Part shown: piece after piece, positions 9,270 to 18,438 of the stretch | How the letters are laid out: every line of letters starts with the position of its first letter | How positions within the stretch are numbered: the first letter of the stretch is position 1 | Origin: Leclercia adecarboxylata | GTDB taxonomy: Bacteria; Pseudomonadota; Gammaproteobacteria; Enterobacterales; Enterobacteriaceae | Length of the DNA stretch: 64,000 bases | NCBI GenBank assembly: GCA_901472455.1 | Contig: LR590464.1 | Coordinates: forward strand, 930,001 to 994,000 | Direction: 5' to 3' | Notes under the pieces: model-generated | Told to the model about the DNA's origin: nothing | Database searches by the model: none | What the model saw: only the letters and a program-made list of their open reading frames with translations | Program-made: the position numbers and the translations under genes

Positions 9270-10736
9270 TTAGCGATCCGTCGGCCAGTTATCCAGTACC
9301 CGCTGGCGCACCGCTTCTGGATACCCCTGCTCAAACGAGGCATGCAGATGGCGGGTGGTTTGCAGCGTATCAAACACCACTTTCGCCCCACGACCGGCCA
9401 CGTACTCCTCCTCTTCATAGCACTGTGGCAGGCGGATCACGCGCTGATCGTCAAACACCACGCGGCGACCAACCGGGTGCACGCGGGTTGAGAGCACCCA
9501 CACCACTTCGCGCAGGTTGGTTGGATCAAAATCATCGTCCACCACGTAGACCTTCGGAATAAACACCATCGCGTCGGTCTTAAACAGCACTTCGCCGATG
9601 CGTTGGGCCAGCGCTTCGCTGGTGACGCCCGGCAGCAACTCGCGCCAGTTTTGCGGCACCACCACCAGCAGCCAGTGGACGGTAGAATCTTCCGGGATCC
9701 AGGCGGTGACAATCGGCAGTTCCGCTTCACGCAGAGAGGTCAGGGCATCGGCGGCCAGCCCCATCGCCCACAGGGTGTGCGACTCGTCGGTCGGACGGCC
9801 GGTAATCGACATCGGCCAGATCGGATCGTCACGATGGGTAATCGTCTCGACGTGGAAGGTCGGTTGGGCAGAGGAACCTTCGCCCAGATAACCGCCATAC
9901 TCGCCGTATGGCCCTTCCTGGCAATCACGGTTGATGGAGACATGCCCCTCGATCACGATTTCGGCGGTGGCAGGCACGTCCAGATCGATACTGATTGCTT
10001 TGACCACCGGCACCGGCTCGCCCGCCAGGGTACCGATGTAATCCGCCTCATCGGCGTGGGCCGGGATTGGGATGCCGGACACACAGGAGATCGCCGGCGC
10101 CGGGCCTTGCACCAGTGCATAAGGCATCGGCTGGCCGAGTTTTACCCACTCCGTCCAGATCTGGCCGATATGCTGGCTCGGGACAATCAGCCCCACCATT
10201 CGCTTGCCATCGACCTTCATCACGCGGGCGATAGACCAGTTCACCCATTTGCCGTCCGGCGTCTTCACGATCAGCGTGCCCCAGGTATTGGCGTAGCGAC
10301 CGCCGTCCTTGTCGTGGGCAAAGGGGATTGGAAAGCGGTCGAGGTTCGCATCTTCACCGCGCAAAATGTTCTGGTGGCACAGGGCGTCAGAAGAGGCCAC
10401 CCGCACCGGGGGAATGCCGGGCTTATGGCGCGCCGCCGACAGCGCTTCGACGATCTGCGGCCCGGTGCAGTCCGGGGCCAGGCCGAGTGACATCGCCACG
10501 CGGGCATAGGGCATATCCTGTCGGGATGAGAGGCTGGCAGGCGCGCCGAACAGACGGAAGCCGGGTGCCACGCCCGCCACCTTGTGGAACAGCGGGGCAG
10601 GGGACTGGATCTCATAGCTGCGGCGGGTAATGGCACTTGGCTCAAAATCACCGTCCACTTCGCGGGTCACGTGCATGATGTCGCCCATGGCGTCGAGGGC
10701 ATCGATATAACTGCGTAAATCACCGTAATAGGTCAT
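9270..10736 (-). CDS. UbiD-family prenylated-FMN-dependent decarboxylase
   Basis: A 488-residue protein of the UbiD family. Characteristic blocks are FPIPFAHDKDGGRYANTWGT, NWSIARVM (the conserved arginine), EIVIEGHVSINRDCQEGPYG and GEYGGYLGEG, which carries the Glu pair of the Arg-Glu-Glu active site. It resembles the Pseudomonas pyrrole-2-carboxylate decarboxylase branch (HudA/PA0254) more than quinone-synthesis UbiD. I infer reversible decarboxylation of an aromatic or heteroaromatic acid. I chose the ATG at 10736 (MTYYGDLRSYIDALDAMG) because AGGAGAG precedes it; the longer in-frame start adds 13 residues overlapping ubiX. It is downstream of, and probably cotranscribed with, the UbiX-like gene. 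The frame is intact. Confidence 0.85.
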   Translation of the reverse strand: MTYYGDLRSYIDALDAMGDIMHVTREVDGDFEPSAITRRSYEIQSPAPLFHKVAGVAPGFRLFGAPASLSSRQDMPYARVAMSLGLAPDCTGPQIVEALSAARHKPGIPPVRVASSDALCHQNILRGEDANLDRFPIPFAHDKDGGRYANTWGTLIVKTPDGKWVNWSIARVMKVDGKRMVGLIVPSQHIGQIWTEWVKLGQPMPYALVQGPAPAISCVSGIPIPAHADEADYIGTLAGEPVPVVKAISIDLDVPATAEIVIEGHVSINRDCQEGPYGEYGGYLGEGSSAQPTFHVETITHRDDPIWPMSITGRPTDESHTLWAMGLAADALTSLREAELPIVTAWIPEDSTVHWLLVVVPQNWRELLPGVTSEALAQRIGEVLFKTDAMVFIPKVYVVDDDFDPTNLREVVWVLSTRVHPVGRRVVFDDQRVIRLPQCYEEEEYVAGRGAKVVFDTLQTTRHLHASFEQGYPEAVRQRVLDNWPTDR

Positions 10737-10746
10737 CAGGCTCTCC

Positions 10747-11322
10747 TTAAGCCGTGGGAGCGGAGTGAGGTTCACCCCAGCGTTTTGTTAAAGCGTTATC
10801 CAGGCCGAACTGATCCAGAATGCGCGACACAAAATGATTAATGATGTCGTCAGTGCTGGTGGGGTTGTTATAGAAGGCGGGCATTGGCGGCAGCATCATG
10901 GCACCGGCGCGGGTCAGGGCGAGCATGTTCTCAAGGTGAATGGCGTTGAGCGGCGATTCGCGGGGAACCAGCACCAGCTTGCGCTGCTCTTTCAGCGTCA
11001 CGTCGGCGGAGCGGGCAATCAGGCCATCGGCGTAGCCGCAGCGGATAGCGGCCAGGGTCTTCATGCTGCACGGCACCACAATCATGCCGTCAACGCGAAA
11101 GGAGCCACTGGAGATGGCTGCAGCCTGATCGTGCTCGCTGTAAGTCTTCGAGGCGAGAGCGATAACCTCCTGTACACTGTAGGACGTTTCCAGTTGAATG
11201 GTGGCGCGCGCCCATTTGGAAATGATCAGATGCGTTTCGACGTCCAGATCTTTCAGCGCGGCCAGTAAACGAACGCCAATTGCAGCGCCAGTAGCGCCAG
11301 TCATGCCTACAACAAGCTTCAT
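10747..11322 (-). CDS. UbiX/Pad1-like flavin prenyltransferase
   Basis: A protein of about 191 residues starting MKLVVGMTGATGAAIGVRLL, the FMN-binding P-loop-like start of UbiX/Pad1. It contains SSGSFRVDGMIVVPCSMKTL, LVLVPRESPLNAIHLENML and MPPMPAFYN-type segments (here MLPPMPAFYNNP). It makes prenylated FMN from FMN and dimethylallyl phosphate, the cofactor that the neighbouring UbiD protein requires. It closely resembles the Pad1 (hydroxyarylic acid decarboxylase subunit B) of other enterobacteria. I used the ATG at 11322, where Pad1/UbiX normally begins, rather than one nine codons upstream. It is divergent from a MarR regulator, with a palindrome between them. Confidence 0.88.
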   Translation of the reverse strand: MKLVVGMTGATGAAIGVRLLAALKDLDVETHLIISKWARATIQLETSYSVQEVIALASKTYSEHDQAAAISSGSFRVDGMIVVPCSMKTLAAIRCGYADGLIARSADVTLKEQRKLVLVPRESPLNAIHLENMLALTRAGAMMLPPMPAFYNNPTSTDDIINHFVSRILDQFGLDNALTKRWGEPHSAPTA

Positions 11323-11350
11323 GCGGGTTCTCTGAATGTATTCTTTCATG

Positions 11351-11386
11351 TATAGTTTGAGTTCAAACTGTTTGTGTTCGAACTAT
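11351..11386. promoter_or_regulatory. MarR-type operator between ubiX-like and marR genes
   Basis: AGTTTGAGTTCAAACT (11354-11369) has perfect 7-base arms around a 2-base centre. A second palindrome, GTTCGAAC, lies at 11376-11383. The flanks also pair imperfectly (TATAGTTTGA with TTCGAACTATA). Palindromes of this kind in a divergent marR promoter are typical MarR dimer sites. Binding by the adjacent MarR is inference. Confidence 0.6.
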
Positions 11387-11418
11387 ATGTTTGTCGTTTT
11401 CAGGAGTCAAGAGAGTCG

Positions 11419-11909
11419 ATGGCAGAAAATCGCGACTTAATCCTTGCCGCGCCCCTGTGGCCGCATGGCGATTGTTCATTAATGCACCTGATGCGCCGCG
11501 CAGGGCAGCACTCCACCACCTGCTGGAGCCAGTGCGTCGATACCGGGTTATCAGCCGTGCAATACGCCATACTGGTTGTACTGGCGGAAGAAACGCGCTG
11601 CGACCAGCAAACGCTGGGGAACCGCGCCGGGTTTGATAAAGCCACCGGCACCTACGTTATCGATAGGATGGAGTAAGAGCGGGTTACTGACGGTACAGGA
11701 CCGATCCCGCTAACCGCCGCCGCAAGCTGGTCTCCATGACGGCAGAGGGCGAAGCGATGCTGGCGCAGATGATTGAGCAGGCCAAAAGCGCCGAGAAGAT
11801 GATCACCGCCGGTCTGAATACCCAGGATATCGCCGACCTGAAGCGTCTGCTGAGTAAGCTGGGGGGATTGCAGGAGCCTGATGACCATGCCTCCAACGAA
11901 ACTGTCTGA
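11419..11909 (+). CDS. MarR family transcriptional regulator (frame-broken)
   Basis: The first frame (MAENRDLILAAPLWPHGDCS, then LMHLMRRAGQHSTTCWSQCV and QQTLGNRAGFDKATGTYVID) is the MarR dimerisation helix and winged helix. It ends early at 11676. The expected continuation, LLTVQ then ANRRRKLVSMTAEGEAMLAQ, follows in another frame. This is the wing and final helices of MarR, so at least two one-base errors lie between about 11672 and 11720. The ATG at 11419 has AGGAG and AAGAGAG upstream. Divergent placement and the intervening palindrome suggest it represses the ubiX-ubiD operon until an aromatic acid binds. The exact stop is uncertain because of the frame problems. Confidence 0.75.
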
Positions 11910-12909
11910 CAGCCACAGTGAGCCGAAGCCTGACCTGACGATCGGCTTTCTGCTGATGAAGCACTTTACGCTGGCCTCGGTGGCGGGGCTGGTAGAGTCT
12001 CTGCGCTTTGCGGCAGACGAGTCCTTCTCCAGCCGGCAGATCTTTTGCCGCTGGGAGTGGATGACCTGCGATGACCAGCCCATCACCGCCAGCTGTGGCC
12101 TGCCGGTATCGCCCACAGCGCCGCTCGATTTTGCCCGGGACTGGGATTACTTCGTGGTGGCGGGCGGGCTACTGGAAGAGACCCGCCAGCCGCCGGAATG
12201 GCTATTGCAGGCCTTGCGGGATCTGCACGCCCGCAATATTCCCATCATCACCCTGTGCAGCGGGGCTTTTGTCGCCGGTAACGCCGGGCTACTGGACGGT
12301 CGCCACTGCGCGATCCACTTCACTACCCGCGACGAGTTCCGGCTGCGTTTCCCGAAAGCCATTCCGGTGATCGATAAAACCTACATCAAAGACGGCGGGA
12401 TCATCTCCTGCCCTGGCGGTACGGCGATTGACCTGGCGGCCGATCTGATCCGCCAGCACTGCGGGTTGGTGCGCTCGCAAAAGGTGCTGAAATATCTGCT
12501 GGTGGATGAGGTGCCAACGCCGAAAGCGAAGCATAAAACGCCCCTCAGCGAACCCGACGTCTACGAGAACCCGCTGGTGACGAAGGTGATTGAGTTTATG
12601 AAGCACCATCTCGATTCGCCGGTGCCGCTGGCGGAGGTTGCTGACTTTGCCGGGGTGACGTTCCGCCAGCTTAACCTGATCTTTACCCAGTGTACCGGCC
12701 ACTCGGCGGCGGTTTACTGGCGGCGGATGCGCCTTGAGCAGGCGCGCAAGCTGATGGCCGACTCCAGCAACAGCATTAACGCCATTGCCACTGCCACCGG
12801 CTTCGCCGACGCCTCGCACCTGATCGCCTGGTTCCGTAAACAGTACGGTGAAACGCCCAGTTCGTTCAGAAAGCGGCGCAGGGAAGTGGAAAAACGGGTG
12901 AAAGAGTAA
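11881..12909 (+). CDS. GlxA-type AraC family regulator with DJ-1/PfpI-like domain
   Basis: A 342-residue protein. Residues about 20-200 are a DJ-1/PfpI-like sensor domain (IGFLLMKHFTLASVAGLVE, with the elbow TLCSGAFVAGNAGLLDGR). Residues about 235-335 hold two AraC helix-turn-helix motifs (VPLAEVADFAGVTFRQLNLIF and INAIATATGFADASHLIAWF). The family activates catabolic genes, often for nitrogenous or aromatic compounds. The start overlaps the end of the MarR gene, so the two regulators are coupled. Its likely targets are the decarboxylase operon or the MFS gene that faces it. The frame is intact. Confidence 0.85.
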   Translation: MTMPPTKLSDSHSEPKPDLTIGFLLMKHFTLASVAGLVESLRFAADESFSSRQIFCRWEWMTCDDQPITASCGLPVSPTAPLDFARDWDYFVVAGGLLEETRQPPEWLLQALRDLHARNIPIITLCSGAFVAGNAGLLDGRHCAIHFTTRDEFRLRFPKAIPVIDKTYIKDGGIISCPGGTAIDLAADLIRQHCGLVRSQKVLKYLLVDEVPTPKAKHKTPLSEPDVYENPLVTKVIEFMKHHLDSPVPLAEVADFAGVTFRQLNLIFTQCTGHSAAVYWRRMRLEQARKLMADSSNSINAIATATGFADASHLIAWFRKQYGETPSSFRKRRREVEKRVKE

Positions 12910-12932
12910 AGGGCCGCAATGCGGCCCTTTTT
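12908..12932 (+). terminator. Rho-independent terminator after the AraC-type gene
   Basis: AAAGGGCCGC, a loop AAT and GCGGCCCTTT form a perfect 10-bp stem followed by T residues, directly after the stop codon. It lies between convergent genes and, having A residues on the other side, probably works in both directions. Confidence 0.9.
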
Positions 12933-12939
12933 ATCCAGG

Positions 12940-14322
12940 TTACAGCAGATGACGCTTCGCCATCGGTCCCGGCATACTCGCTTTTTGTGACGGGGTGTCA
13001 TCCAGCGAGGCTGCATCGGCAAGGCTACGGGCGTTGGTTTCCGGTGCCAGCCACCAGGAGACGGCCAGGCCCACAAAGGTGATTGCCGCGGCGATATACA
13101 TGGTGGTGCCGATCCCCAGGCTCTGCAATGAGACGGGCACCAGCCAGGTACCGACGGCAGCCCCAATACGTGACAGCGACGTTCCCACACCCACGGCACA
13201 GGCGCGGATCTCCGTCGGGAAAATCTCGTTCGGGTAGACCAGCTGGAGAACCTGCGCCCCGCCGATAAACAGTGCGTAAGCACCAAACATCAGCAGAATG
13301 ATCATGGATGGCCCGTCACGCAGCAGGCCGAGCAGCAGCAGCGCCAGCCCCGACCAGAGGAAACTTTGCAGCAGCAGCTTGCGGCGTCCCAGGGTATTCA
13401 CCAGGCGCGTAGCGATAATGCAGCCGACCACGAACAGCAGGGTGATGGCTACCGAACCGTACGACGCCCACTTCCCGCTCAGGTGCAGCGCATCCAGCAC
13501 TTTCGGGGCAAAGGCATATACCGCGAAGACCGGGATCACCGAGCAGGTCCAGAAGATGGTGACGAACGCCATGCGTTTGCCATAACCCGAGTGCAGCAGG
13601 TTGAAGAAGGAGAGGTTTTTGCTTTCCGCCTGCTCCGGCAGATTGTCCAGGCCAAAGTCCGGGCCATACACCCGGCGAATGATCGCTTCGGCTTCGGCGT
13701 GACGGCCTTTGCTCATCAGCCAGCGCGGGGATTCCGGAGTGCCCATACGCACCAGGAACAGCAGCGCGCCGATCACTGCTGTGCTGGCCAGCGTCAGACG
13801 CCAGGCATCCGGGCCGCCAAAGTGCAGCAGCGCTTCACCGATCATATAGGCCGCGGCAGCACCGGCAAACCACAGGATGGTGAGGGTGGCCAGGCAAGGA
13901 CCGCGGTTTTTCTTCGGCAGAAACTCCACCAGGAAGGCGGTCGCCACCGGGTACTCAATGCCCACCGCCACGCCGTTTAAAAAGCGCAGGGCAAACAGCA
14001 TCTCGCCGCTCTGCACCCAGTACTGTGCCACGGAGCAGATCACAAACAGCGTCGGGCCAACGAAATAGAGCATCCGTCTGCCCAGCCGGTCGGTGAGGGC
14101 ACCGCCGATAAAGCCGCCAAAGAAGATGCCGATCAGCGCAGAGGCAGCGATCAGCCCCTCCCAGAAGGCGGTTAACCCCAGCGCCGGAGAGATTTTCATC
14201 ATGGCGATGCCGATAATGCTCAGTACATAGCCATCGACGAAGGAGCCGCCACCGGAGCGAATGGTCAGCAGGCGGTGAAAGCGGTTAAGTGGTACGTCTT
14301 CAACAGAAACGGTATTTGACAT
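12940..14322 (-). CDS. MFS transporter, metabolite:H+ symporter type
   Basis: A 460-residue protein with about 12 predicted membrane spans. The loop 2-3 signature GGALTDRLGRRMLYF and the related second-half motif TRLVNTLGRRKLLL are typical of the sugar/metabolite:H+ symporter branch. SPRWLMSKGRHAEAE and PTEIRACAVGVGTSLSRIG are also characteristic of that branch. It lies in the inner membrane. Given the neighbouring decarboxylase and regulators, I infer uptake of an aromatic or heteroaromatic acid, but nothing in the sequence fixes the substrate. It is convergent with the AraC-type gene and has an isolated promoter region of about 270 AT-rich bases upstream. Confidence 0.8.
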   Translation of the reverse strand: MSNTVSVEDVPLNRFHRLLTIRSGGGSFVDGYVLSIIGIAMMKISPALGLTAFWEGLIAASALIGIFFGGFIGGALTDRLGRRMLYFVGPTLFVICSVAQYWVQSGEMLFALRFLNGVAVGIEYPVATAFLVEFLPKKNRGPCLATLTILWFAGAAAAYMIGEALLHFGGPDAWRLTLASTAVIGALLFLVRMGTPESPRWLMSKGRHAEAEAIIRRVYGPDFGLDNLPEQAESKNLSFFNLLHSGYGKRMAFVTIFWTCSVIPVFAVYAFAPKVLDALHLSGKWASYGSVAITLLFVVGCIIATRLVNTLGRRKLLLQSFLWSGLALLLLGLLRDGPSMIILLMFGAYALFIGGAQVLQLVYPNEIFPTEIRACAVGVGTSLSRIGAAVGTWLVPVSLQSLGIGTTMYIAAAITFVGLAVSWWLAPETNARSLADAASLDDTPSQKASMPGPMAKRHLL

Positions 14323-14592
14323 GGTAACTCCTGTCTTTCTCCGGCATCGTTAAATTAATGGCTTACGGACAGGCGGTAATAAACATAAATAGCGATGGAT
14401 GCTTATTAAAGCCGAGCGAGGCCGCTTTCCATTAATCAAGCGATTACGGAATAAATATAGGTCTAAAAAGATTCAAGCGTTAAATAATAGCGTGCGTTAT
14501 TTCGCGTAATTCATGGCAAATACTCCTCCGCTGCAGGATGGTCGGATAAGATGTTAGTTATATTTATTATGGTGTTACTGTGTTTATTATTT

Positions 14593-15510
14593 TTAAGACG
14601 TTTCGTCAGATAAACGTTTTACGGCAACCGTGCGCGTTGACCACCAGCAGATAAGCGATCCGAGGCTGACCATCGCCGTCCCTTGCCAGAAAGCCAGCGT
14701 CAGGGTGCGAATCCAGCATAAACGCCGCCAGCACTGCCGAGATAATCGGAATAAAGTACGACGCCGCCGCCAGCACCGTGACGTTGCCGTGCAGGATCCC
14801 CACATTCCAGGCAGCATAGCCAAAGCCCATCGCCATCGCCGCCAGCAGCAGGGCTGATCCACCGCGTGCCACGACAGAACAAATTCCGGCTGGGGCGAGG
14901 TGAAATATTTCACCCACAGCGTCAGCGCCGTTAAGATAAAGAACAATGTAATTCCGTTATTTCCCCGGGGCGATACGTTGAGTGACCACGCAATATATGG
15001 CCCAGATCACCGCTCCGCTGAATGCCAGCCCGTAACTTAACGGATTATCCATAACGTTATTCATCATCTCTGTCAGCGAAAATCCCCCGTTGCCAACCTA
15101 ATACCCGGCCTATTCCGATAATGGCTAACACCACGCCGGGAATAATTAGCGGGCTGGTTTTCTGCCGGTTAACGATCACCGCCAGTAAAATCGTCATACT
15201 CGGCCAGAGGTAATTCACCATTCCCACTTCAATGGCCTGACGCCCGCTATGGGTAAAGCCCAGCGACAGGGACAGGCACAGCTCATAGCAGACGAACAGC
15301 ACGCTGCCGATGATGAGATAACTCACCGGGAACTTCTGGACTCTTCGGAAAGCCGATGGTAAACAGCAGCAACACCGCGCTACAGGTGTAAATCAACGCC
15401 GCCCCGCCCACCGGGCCAAAGCCTTCGCTCACCGCTTTTAATCAGGCCAACAATCGCGCTCACAGCAGGATGGCGATCAGGCCGATGAGTGTCGCTTTTT
15501 TATGGGGCAT
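14593..15510 (-). CDS. yddG: YddG-like EamA/DMT exporter (frame-broken)
   Basis: Pieces in several frames align with E. coli YddG (293 residues): MPHKKATLIGLIAILL at the start, then IGSVLFVCYELCLSLSLGF, QAIEVGMVNYLWPSMTILLA and, near the end, AAWNVGILHGNVTVLAAASY. YddG is an inner-membrane exporter with 10 spans in two EamA repeats that moves aromatic amino acids and related compounds. The frame breaks at least four times (for example TGTGAGC near 15461 where TGTGGAGC is expected). The gene is divergent from a DapA-like/aldehyde dehydrogenase operon and may serve that pathway. Whether this copy is the true yddG orthologue or a paralogue cannot be told. Confidence 0.75.
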
Positions 15511-15909
15511 ACCCGGTACCTCTGTTTACATTCTGGTCACAACCCGGCGTTGCGGTGTGGTGTTTTTGTTAAATTCTGGTTAACTACAGCATTAAAACTA
15601 TGCCGCCGGAAAGGCGCTGTAAATACGTCTCAGAGGGTGATAATTCGGGAATGTGATCGCTATCGGAAAATTATATAGAAAATTACTACAAAGAAATAAT
15701 GCATTTATTTTATTGATTTATATAAGTTATTTTTAACGCATGCGTAAAAATCTCCTGTTATTACGTATTTATGTTGTATTTTTCATGTATACAAAAAAAT
15801 ATTCCTCCATTGACCTTTTACCTGCGCGTGTGCAAATTTTTAACAAACGCAGTCCATCAGGGTTGCGTAGCAGACTGTGATGGTCGTGAATTCCCCCCTG
15901 GAGGTTATC
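15511..15909. promoter_or_regulatory. Divergent promoter region with GntR-type site TTCATGTATACA (15783-15794)
   Basis: This AT-rich 400-base region lies between the YddG-like gene and the DapA-like operon and holds no gene. It contains TTCATGTATACA at 15783-15794, about 115 bases before the operon start. The same 12 bases occur at 19532-19543, upstream of the flavoprotein gene. GTATAC-centred palindromes are typical of GntR/FCD regulators, and such a gene lies between the two sites. Confidence 0.6.
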
Positions 15910-16806
15910 GTGTTGACATTTGAAGGTATCTACACCCCGGCAATTACCCCTTACGCAGCCGATGGCAGCATTGATTTTGCACGCTTTTCCGAGGTGCTGG
16001 AGTCGCTGATCGAAGCCCGCGTTCACGGCATCATCATTGGTGGCTCCACGGGCGAATATTACGCGCAGAGCCAGGAAGAGCGTAAAGCGCTGGTGGAACA
16101 CGCCCGTCAGGTGATTGGCACCCGCCTGCCGCTGATCGTCGGCACGGGGGCCACCCGCACCGAAGACGCGGTGGACTACGCCAAACATGCGCGTGAGATC
16201 AAAGCCGATGCCATCCTGGTTACCTCGCCACCGTATGCCCTGCCGACCGAGCTGGAAAATGCCCATCACGCGCTGACCGTGGATAAAGCCGCCCAGCTGC
16301 CGATCATGCTCTACAACTACCCGGGCCGCATGGGGATTACCATGGGCGAGACCTACTTCCGCGAAGTAAGCCGCTCACCAAACGTGGTCGCCATTAAAGA
16401 GAGTTCCGGGGATTTCAACAACCTGCACCTGCTGGCCTGCAAGTTCCCGAACATCGCGCTTTCCTGCGGCTGGGACGATCAGGCGCTGGAGTTCTTCGCC
16501 TGGGGCGCGCAAAGCTGGGTCTGTGCTGGTTCTAACTTCATTCCACGCGAACACGTGGCGCTGTATGAAGCCTGCGTGGTGGAAAAAGATTTCGCCAAAG
16601 GCCGCAAAATCATGGCCGCCATGATGCCGCTGATGAACTTCCTCGACGGTGGCAAGTTTGTGCAATCTATCCGCTACGGCTGCGAGCTGAACGGCCTGAC
16701 CTCCGGCACGGTGCGCGCGCCGTTGCAGGATCTCAATGAAGAAGAGAAAGCGCAGCTGAAAGCGGTGATCACTGATGTAAAACGCAACGTCGCTGCGGCG
16801 CTGTAA
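15910..16806 (+). CDS. DapA/N-acetylneuraminate lyase family aldolase-type enzyme
   Basis: A protein of about 298 residues of the class I aldolase DapA family. GGSTGEYYAQSQEER is the substrate-carboxylate loop, YNYPGRMGI carries the catalytic tyrosine, and VVAIKESSGDFNN carries the Schiff-base lysine. These enzymes split, join or dehydrate 2-oxo acids; relatives include dihydrodipicolinate synthase, 2-keto-3-deoxy-sugar-acid aldolases and pyrroline-hydroxycarboxylate deaminase. I chose the GTG at 15910 because GGAGG (15900-15904) is correctly spaced. An ATG at 15877 lacks such a site. It is followed after 9 bases by an aldehyde dehydrogenase, so a carbon-chain enzyme and an aldehyde oxidiser act together. 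The role is probably catabolic, not lysine synthesis. Confidence 0.85.
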   Translation: MLTFEGIYTPAITPYAADGSIDFARFSEVLESLIEARVHGIIIGGSTGEYYAQSQEERKALVEHARQVIGTRLPLIVGTGATRTEDAVDYAKHAREIKADAILVTSPPYALPTELENAHHALTVDKAAQLPIMLYNYPGRMGITMGETYFREVSRSPNVVAIKESSGDFNNLHLLACKFPNIALSCGWDDQALEFFAWGAQSWVCAGSNFIPREHVALYEACVVEKDFAKGRKIMAAMMPLMNFLDGGKFVQSIRYGCELNGLTSGTVRAPLQDLNEEEKAQLKAVITDVKRNVAAAL

Positions 16807-16815
16807 GGAGGCGAT

Positions 16816-18320
16816 ATGAGTCACCTGCACACGCTGGACGACGTAACGGCCATCGCCCGGGATCTCTCCCTGGCGAGCAAGGCCTTTATTAACGGGCGCT
16901 TCGTCGCCGCGCAATCTGGTAAAACCCTGCCCACCACCAACCCGGCCACCGGGGAGACCCTTGGCCACATCGCTGCCTGCGACATCACCGATGTCAATGC
17001 CGCGGTGGAGGGAGCGCGCAGTGCGTTCGAGGCCGGGAGCTGGAGCAAGCAGGCACCGGGCGAACGCAAAGCGGTGCTGCTGAAACTGGCGGCGCTGATG
17101 GAGCAGGAGATCGACCAACTGGCGGTGCTGGAAAGCCTCGACAGCGGGAAACCGGTAAGCGAATGCCTGGCGGTGGACGTGCCAGAAACCATTCACGTCC
17201 TGAAGTGGCACGCAGAAGCCATCGATAAACTGTATGACCACACCGCCCCGGTCGGTAACGGCGCAATGGCGCTGGTCGTGCGCGAGCCGATTGGCGTGGT
17301 GGGGTGCGTTCTGCCCTGGAACTTCCCGCTGCTGATGCTGGCCTGGAAGATCGGCCCGGCACTGGCGGCTGGCTGCTCGGTCATCGTGAAACCGGCAGAG
17401 CAAACCTCGCTCACCGCGCTGCGGGTCGCCGACCTGGCCTTTGAGGCGGGCATCCCGGCGGGCGTGCTGAATATCGTCACCGGCACCGGCAAAGAGGTCG
17501 GGGAGCCGATTGGTCTGCACCCCGATATCGACATGGTGAGCTTTACCGGCTCCACGGCCACCGGACGACGCTTCCTGCACTATGCAGCCGAATCCAACCT
17601 CAAGAAGGTGGTGCTGGAGTGCGGCGGGTAAAAACCCGGCCGTCGTCTTTGACGATGCGGGAGATCTGGCGACCGTGGCCGGACATGTGCTTAACGGCGC
17701 ATTCTGGAACATGGGCGAGAACTGCTCTGCCACCTCGCGCCTGCTGGTGCAGGAAAGTGTTAAAGCGGCGCTGCTGGCCGAAATGGCAAAACAGATCGGT
17801 GACTGGCCGATGGGCCAATCCTCTCGATCCGCGCAACCGGCTCGGCGCGATGGTCTCGACGGAACATTTCAGCAAGGTGAGCGGTTATCTCGATACGGCT
17901 CGCCAGGAAGGGCTGCGGATTGTGCAGGGGGGCGATACCGAGCAGGGTGCCTATGTTCAGCCAACCATTATCGACGGCGTGACGCCCGAGAGCGCGCTGT
18001 TCCAGGAGGAGATCTTCGGCCCGGTGCTGTGCGTGACCACCTTCAACACCGAAGCCGAGGCCGTCGCCCTGGCGAACGATACACAGTACGGTCTGGCCGC
18101 ATCGGTCTACACCGGCAAACTTAACCGGGCCATTCGAGTATCGCGCGCCATTCGTGCGGGTACGGTAACGGTGAACTGCTTCGGGGAAGGCGACGCCACC
18201 ACGCCGTTTGGCGGCTACAAGCAGTCGGGGTTTGGCGGGCGCGATAAATCTGTCTTCGCCCTCGACCAGTACACCGAACTGAAGACCCTCTGGATTGATC
18301 TCCCTGAAGACGACGCCTGA
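16816..18320 (+). CDS. NAD(P)-dependent aldehyde dehydrogenase, PuuC-like (frame-broken)
   Basis: An aldehyde dehydrogenase of about 500 residues. Segments include VVGCVLPWNFPLLMLAWKIG, FTGSTATGRRFL, LECGGKNPAVVF (general-base Glu) and the catalytic Cys in MGENCSATSR, with EEIFGPVL and PFGGYKQSGFGG near the end. It most resembles the PuuC group acting on aminoaldehydes. RBS AAGGAGG precedes the ATG at 16816. Two insertions break the frame: an extra G in GCGGGTAAAAA near 17627, which creates a stop right after the ECGG motif, and an extra C near 17816. Both sides are fully conserved, so I treat it as one gene. It is the second gene of the operon begun by the DapA-like gene. Confidence 0.88.
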
Positions 18321-18438
18321 AGCCGTGTTTAACGGTCTGGAAGAGAGAATTCATTTCTATTTCTGTCTTCTGGTGGCGGTTGGCCTGTCGAGAAAGCAGG
18401 GACGCATTTGCTCTAACCGGCAGAAAAATGCCTTTATT

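Noticed and set aside
15910-16806. Dihydrodipicolinate synthase (dapA) for lysine synthesis
   Set aside because: The catalytic residues fit the wider family, but operon partners are an aldehyde dehydrogenase and a flavoprotein, which indicates catabolism.
17600-17700. Programmed frameshift in the aldehyde dehydrogenase
   Set aside because: The break lies in a short G run, with no slippery heptamer or downstream pseudoknot evident, and the same kind of break is found in unrelated genes throughout the window.
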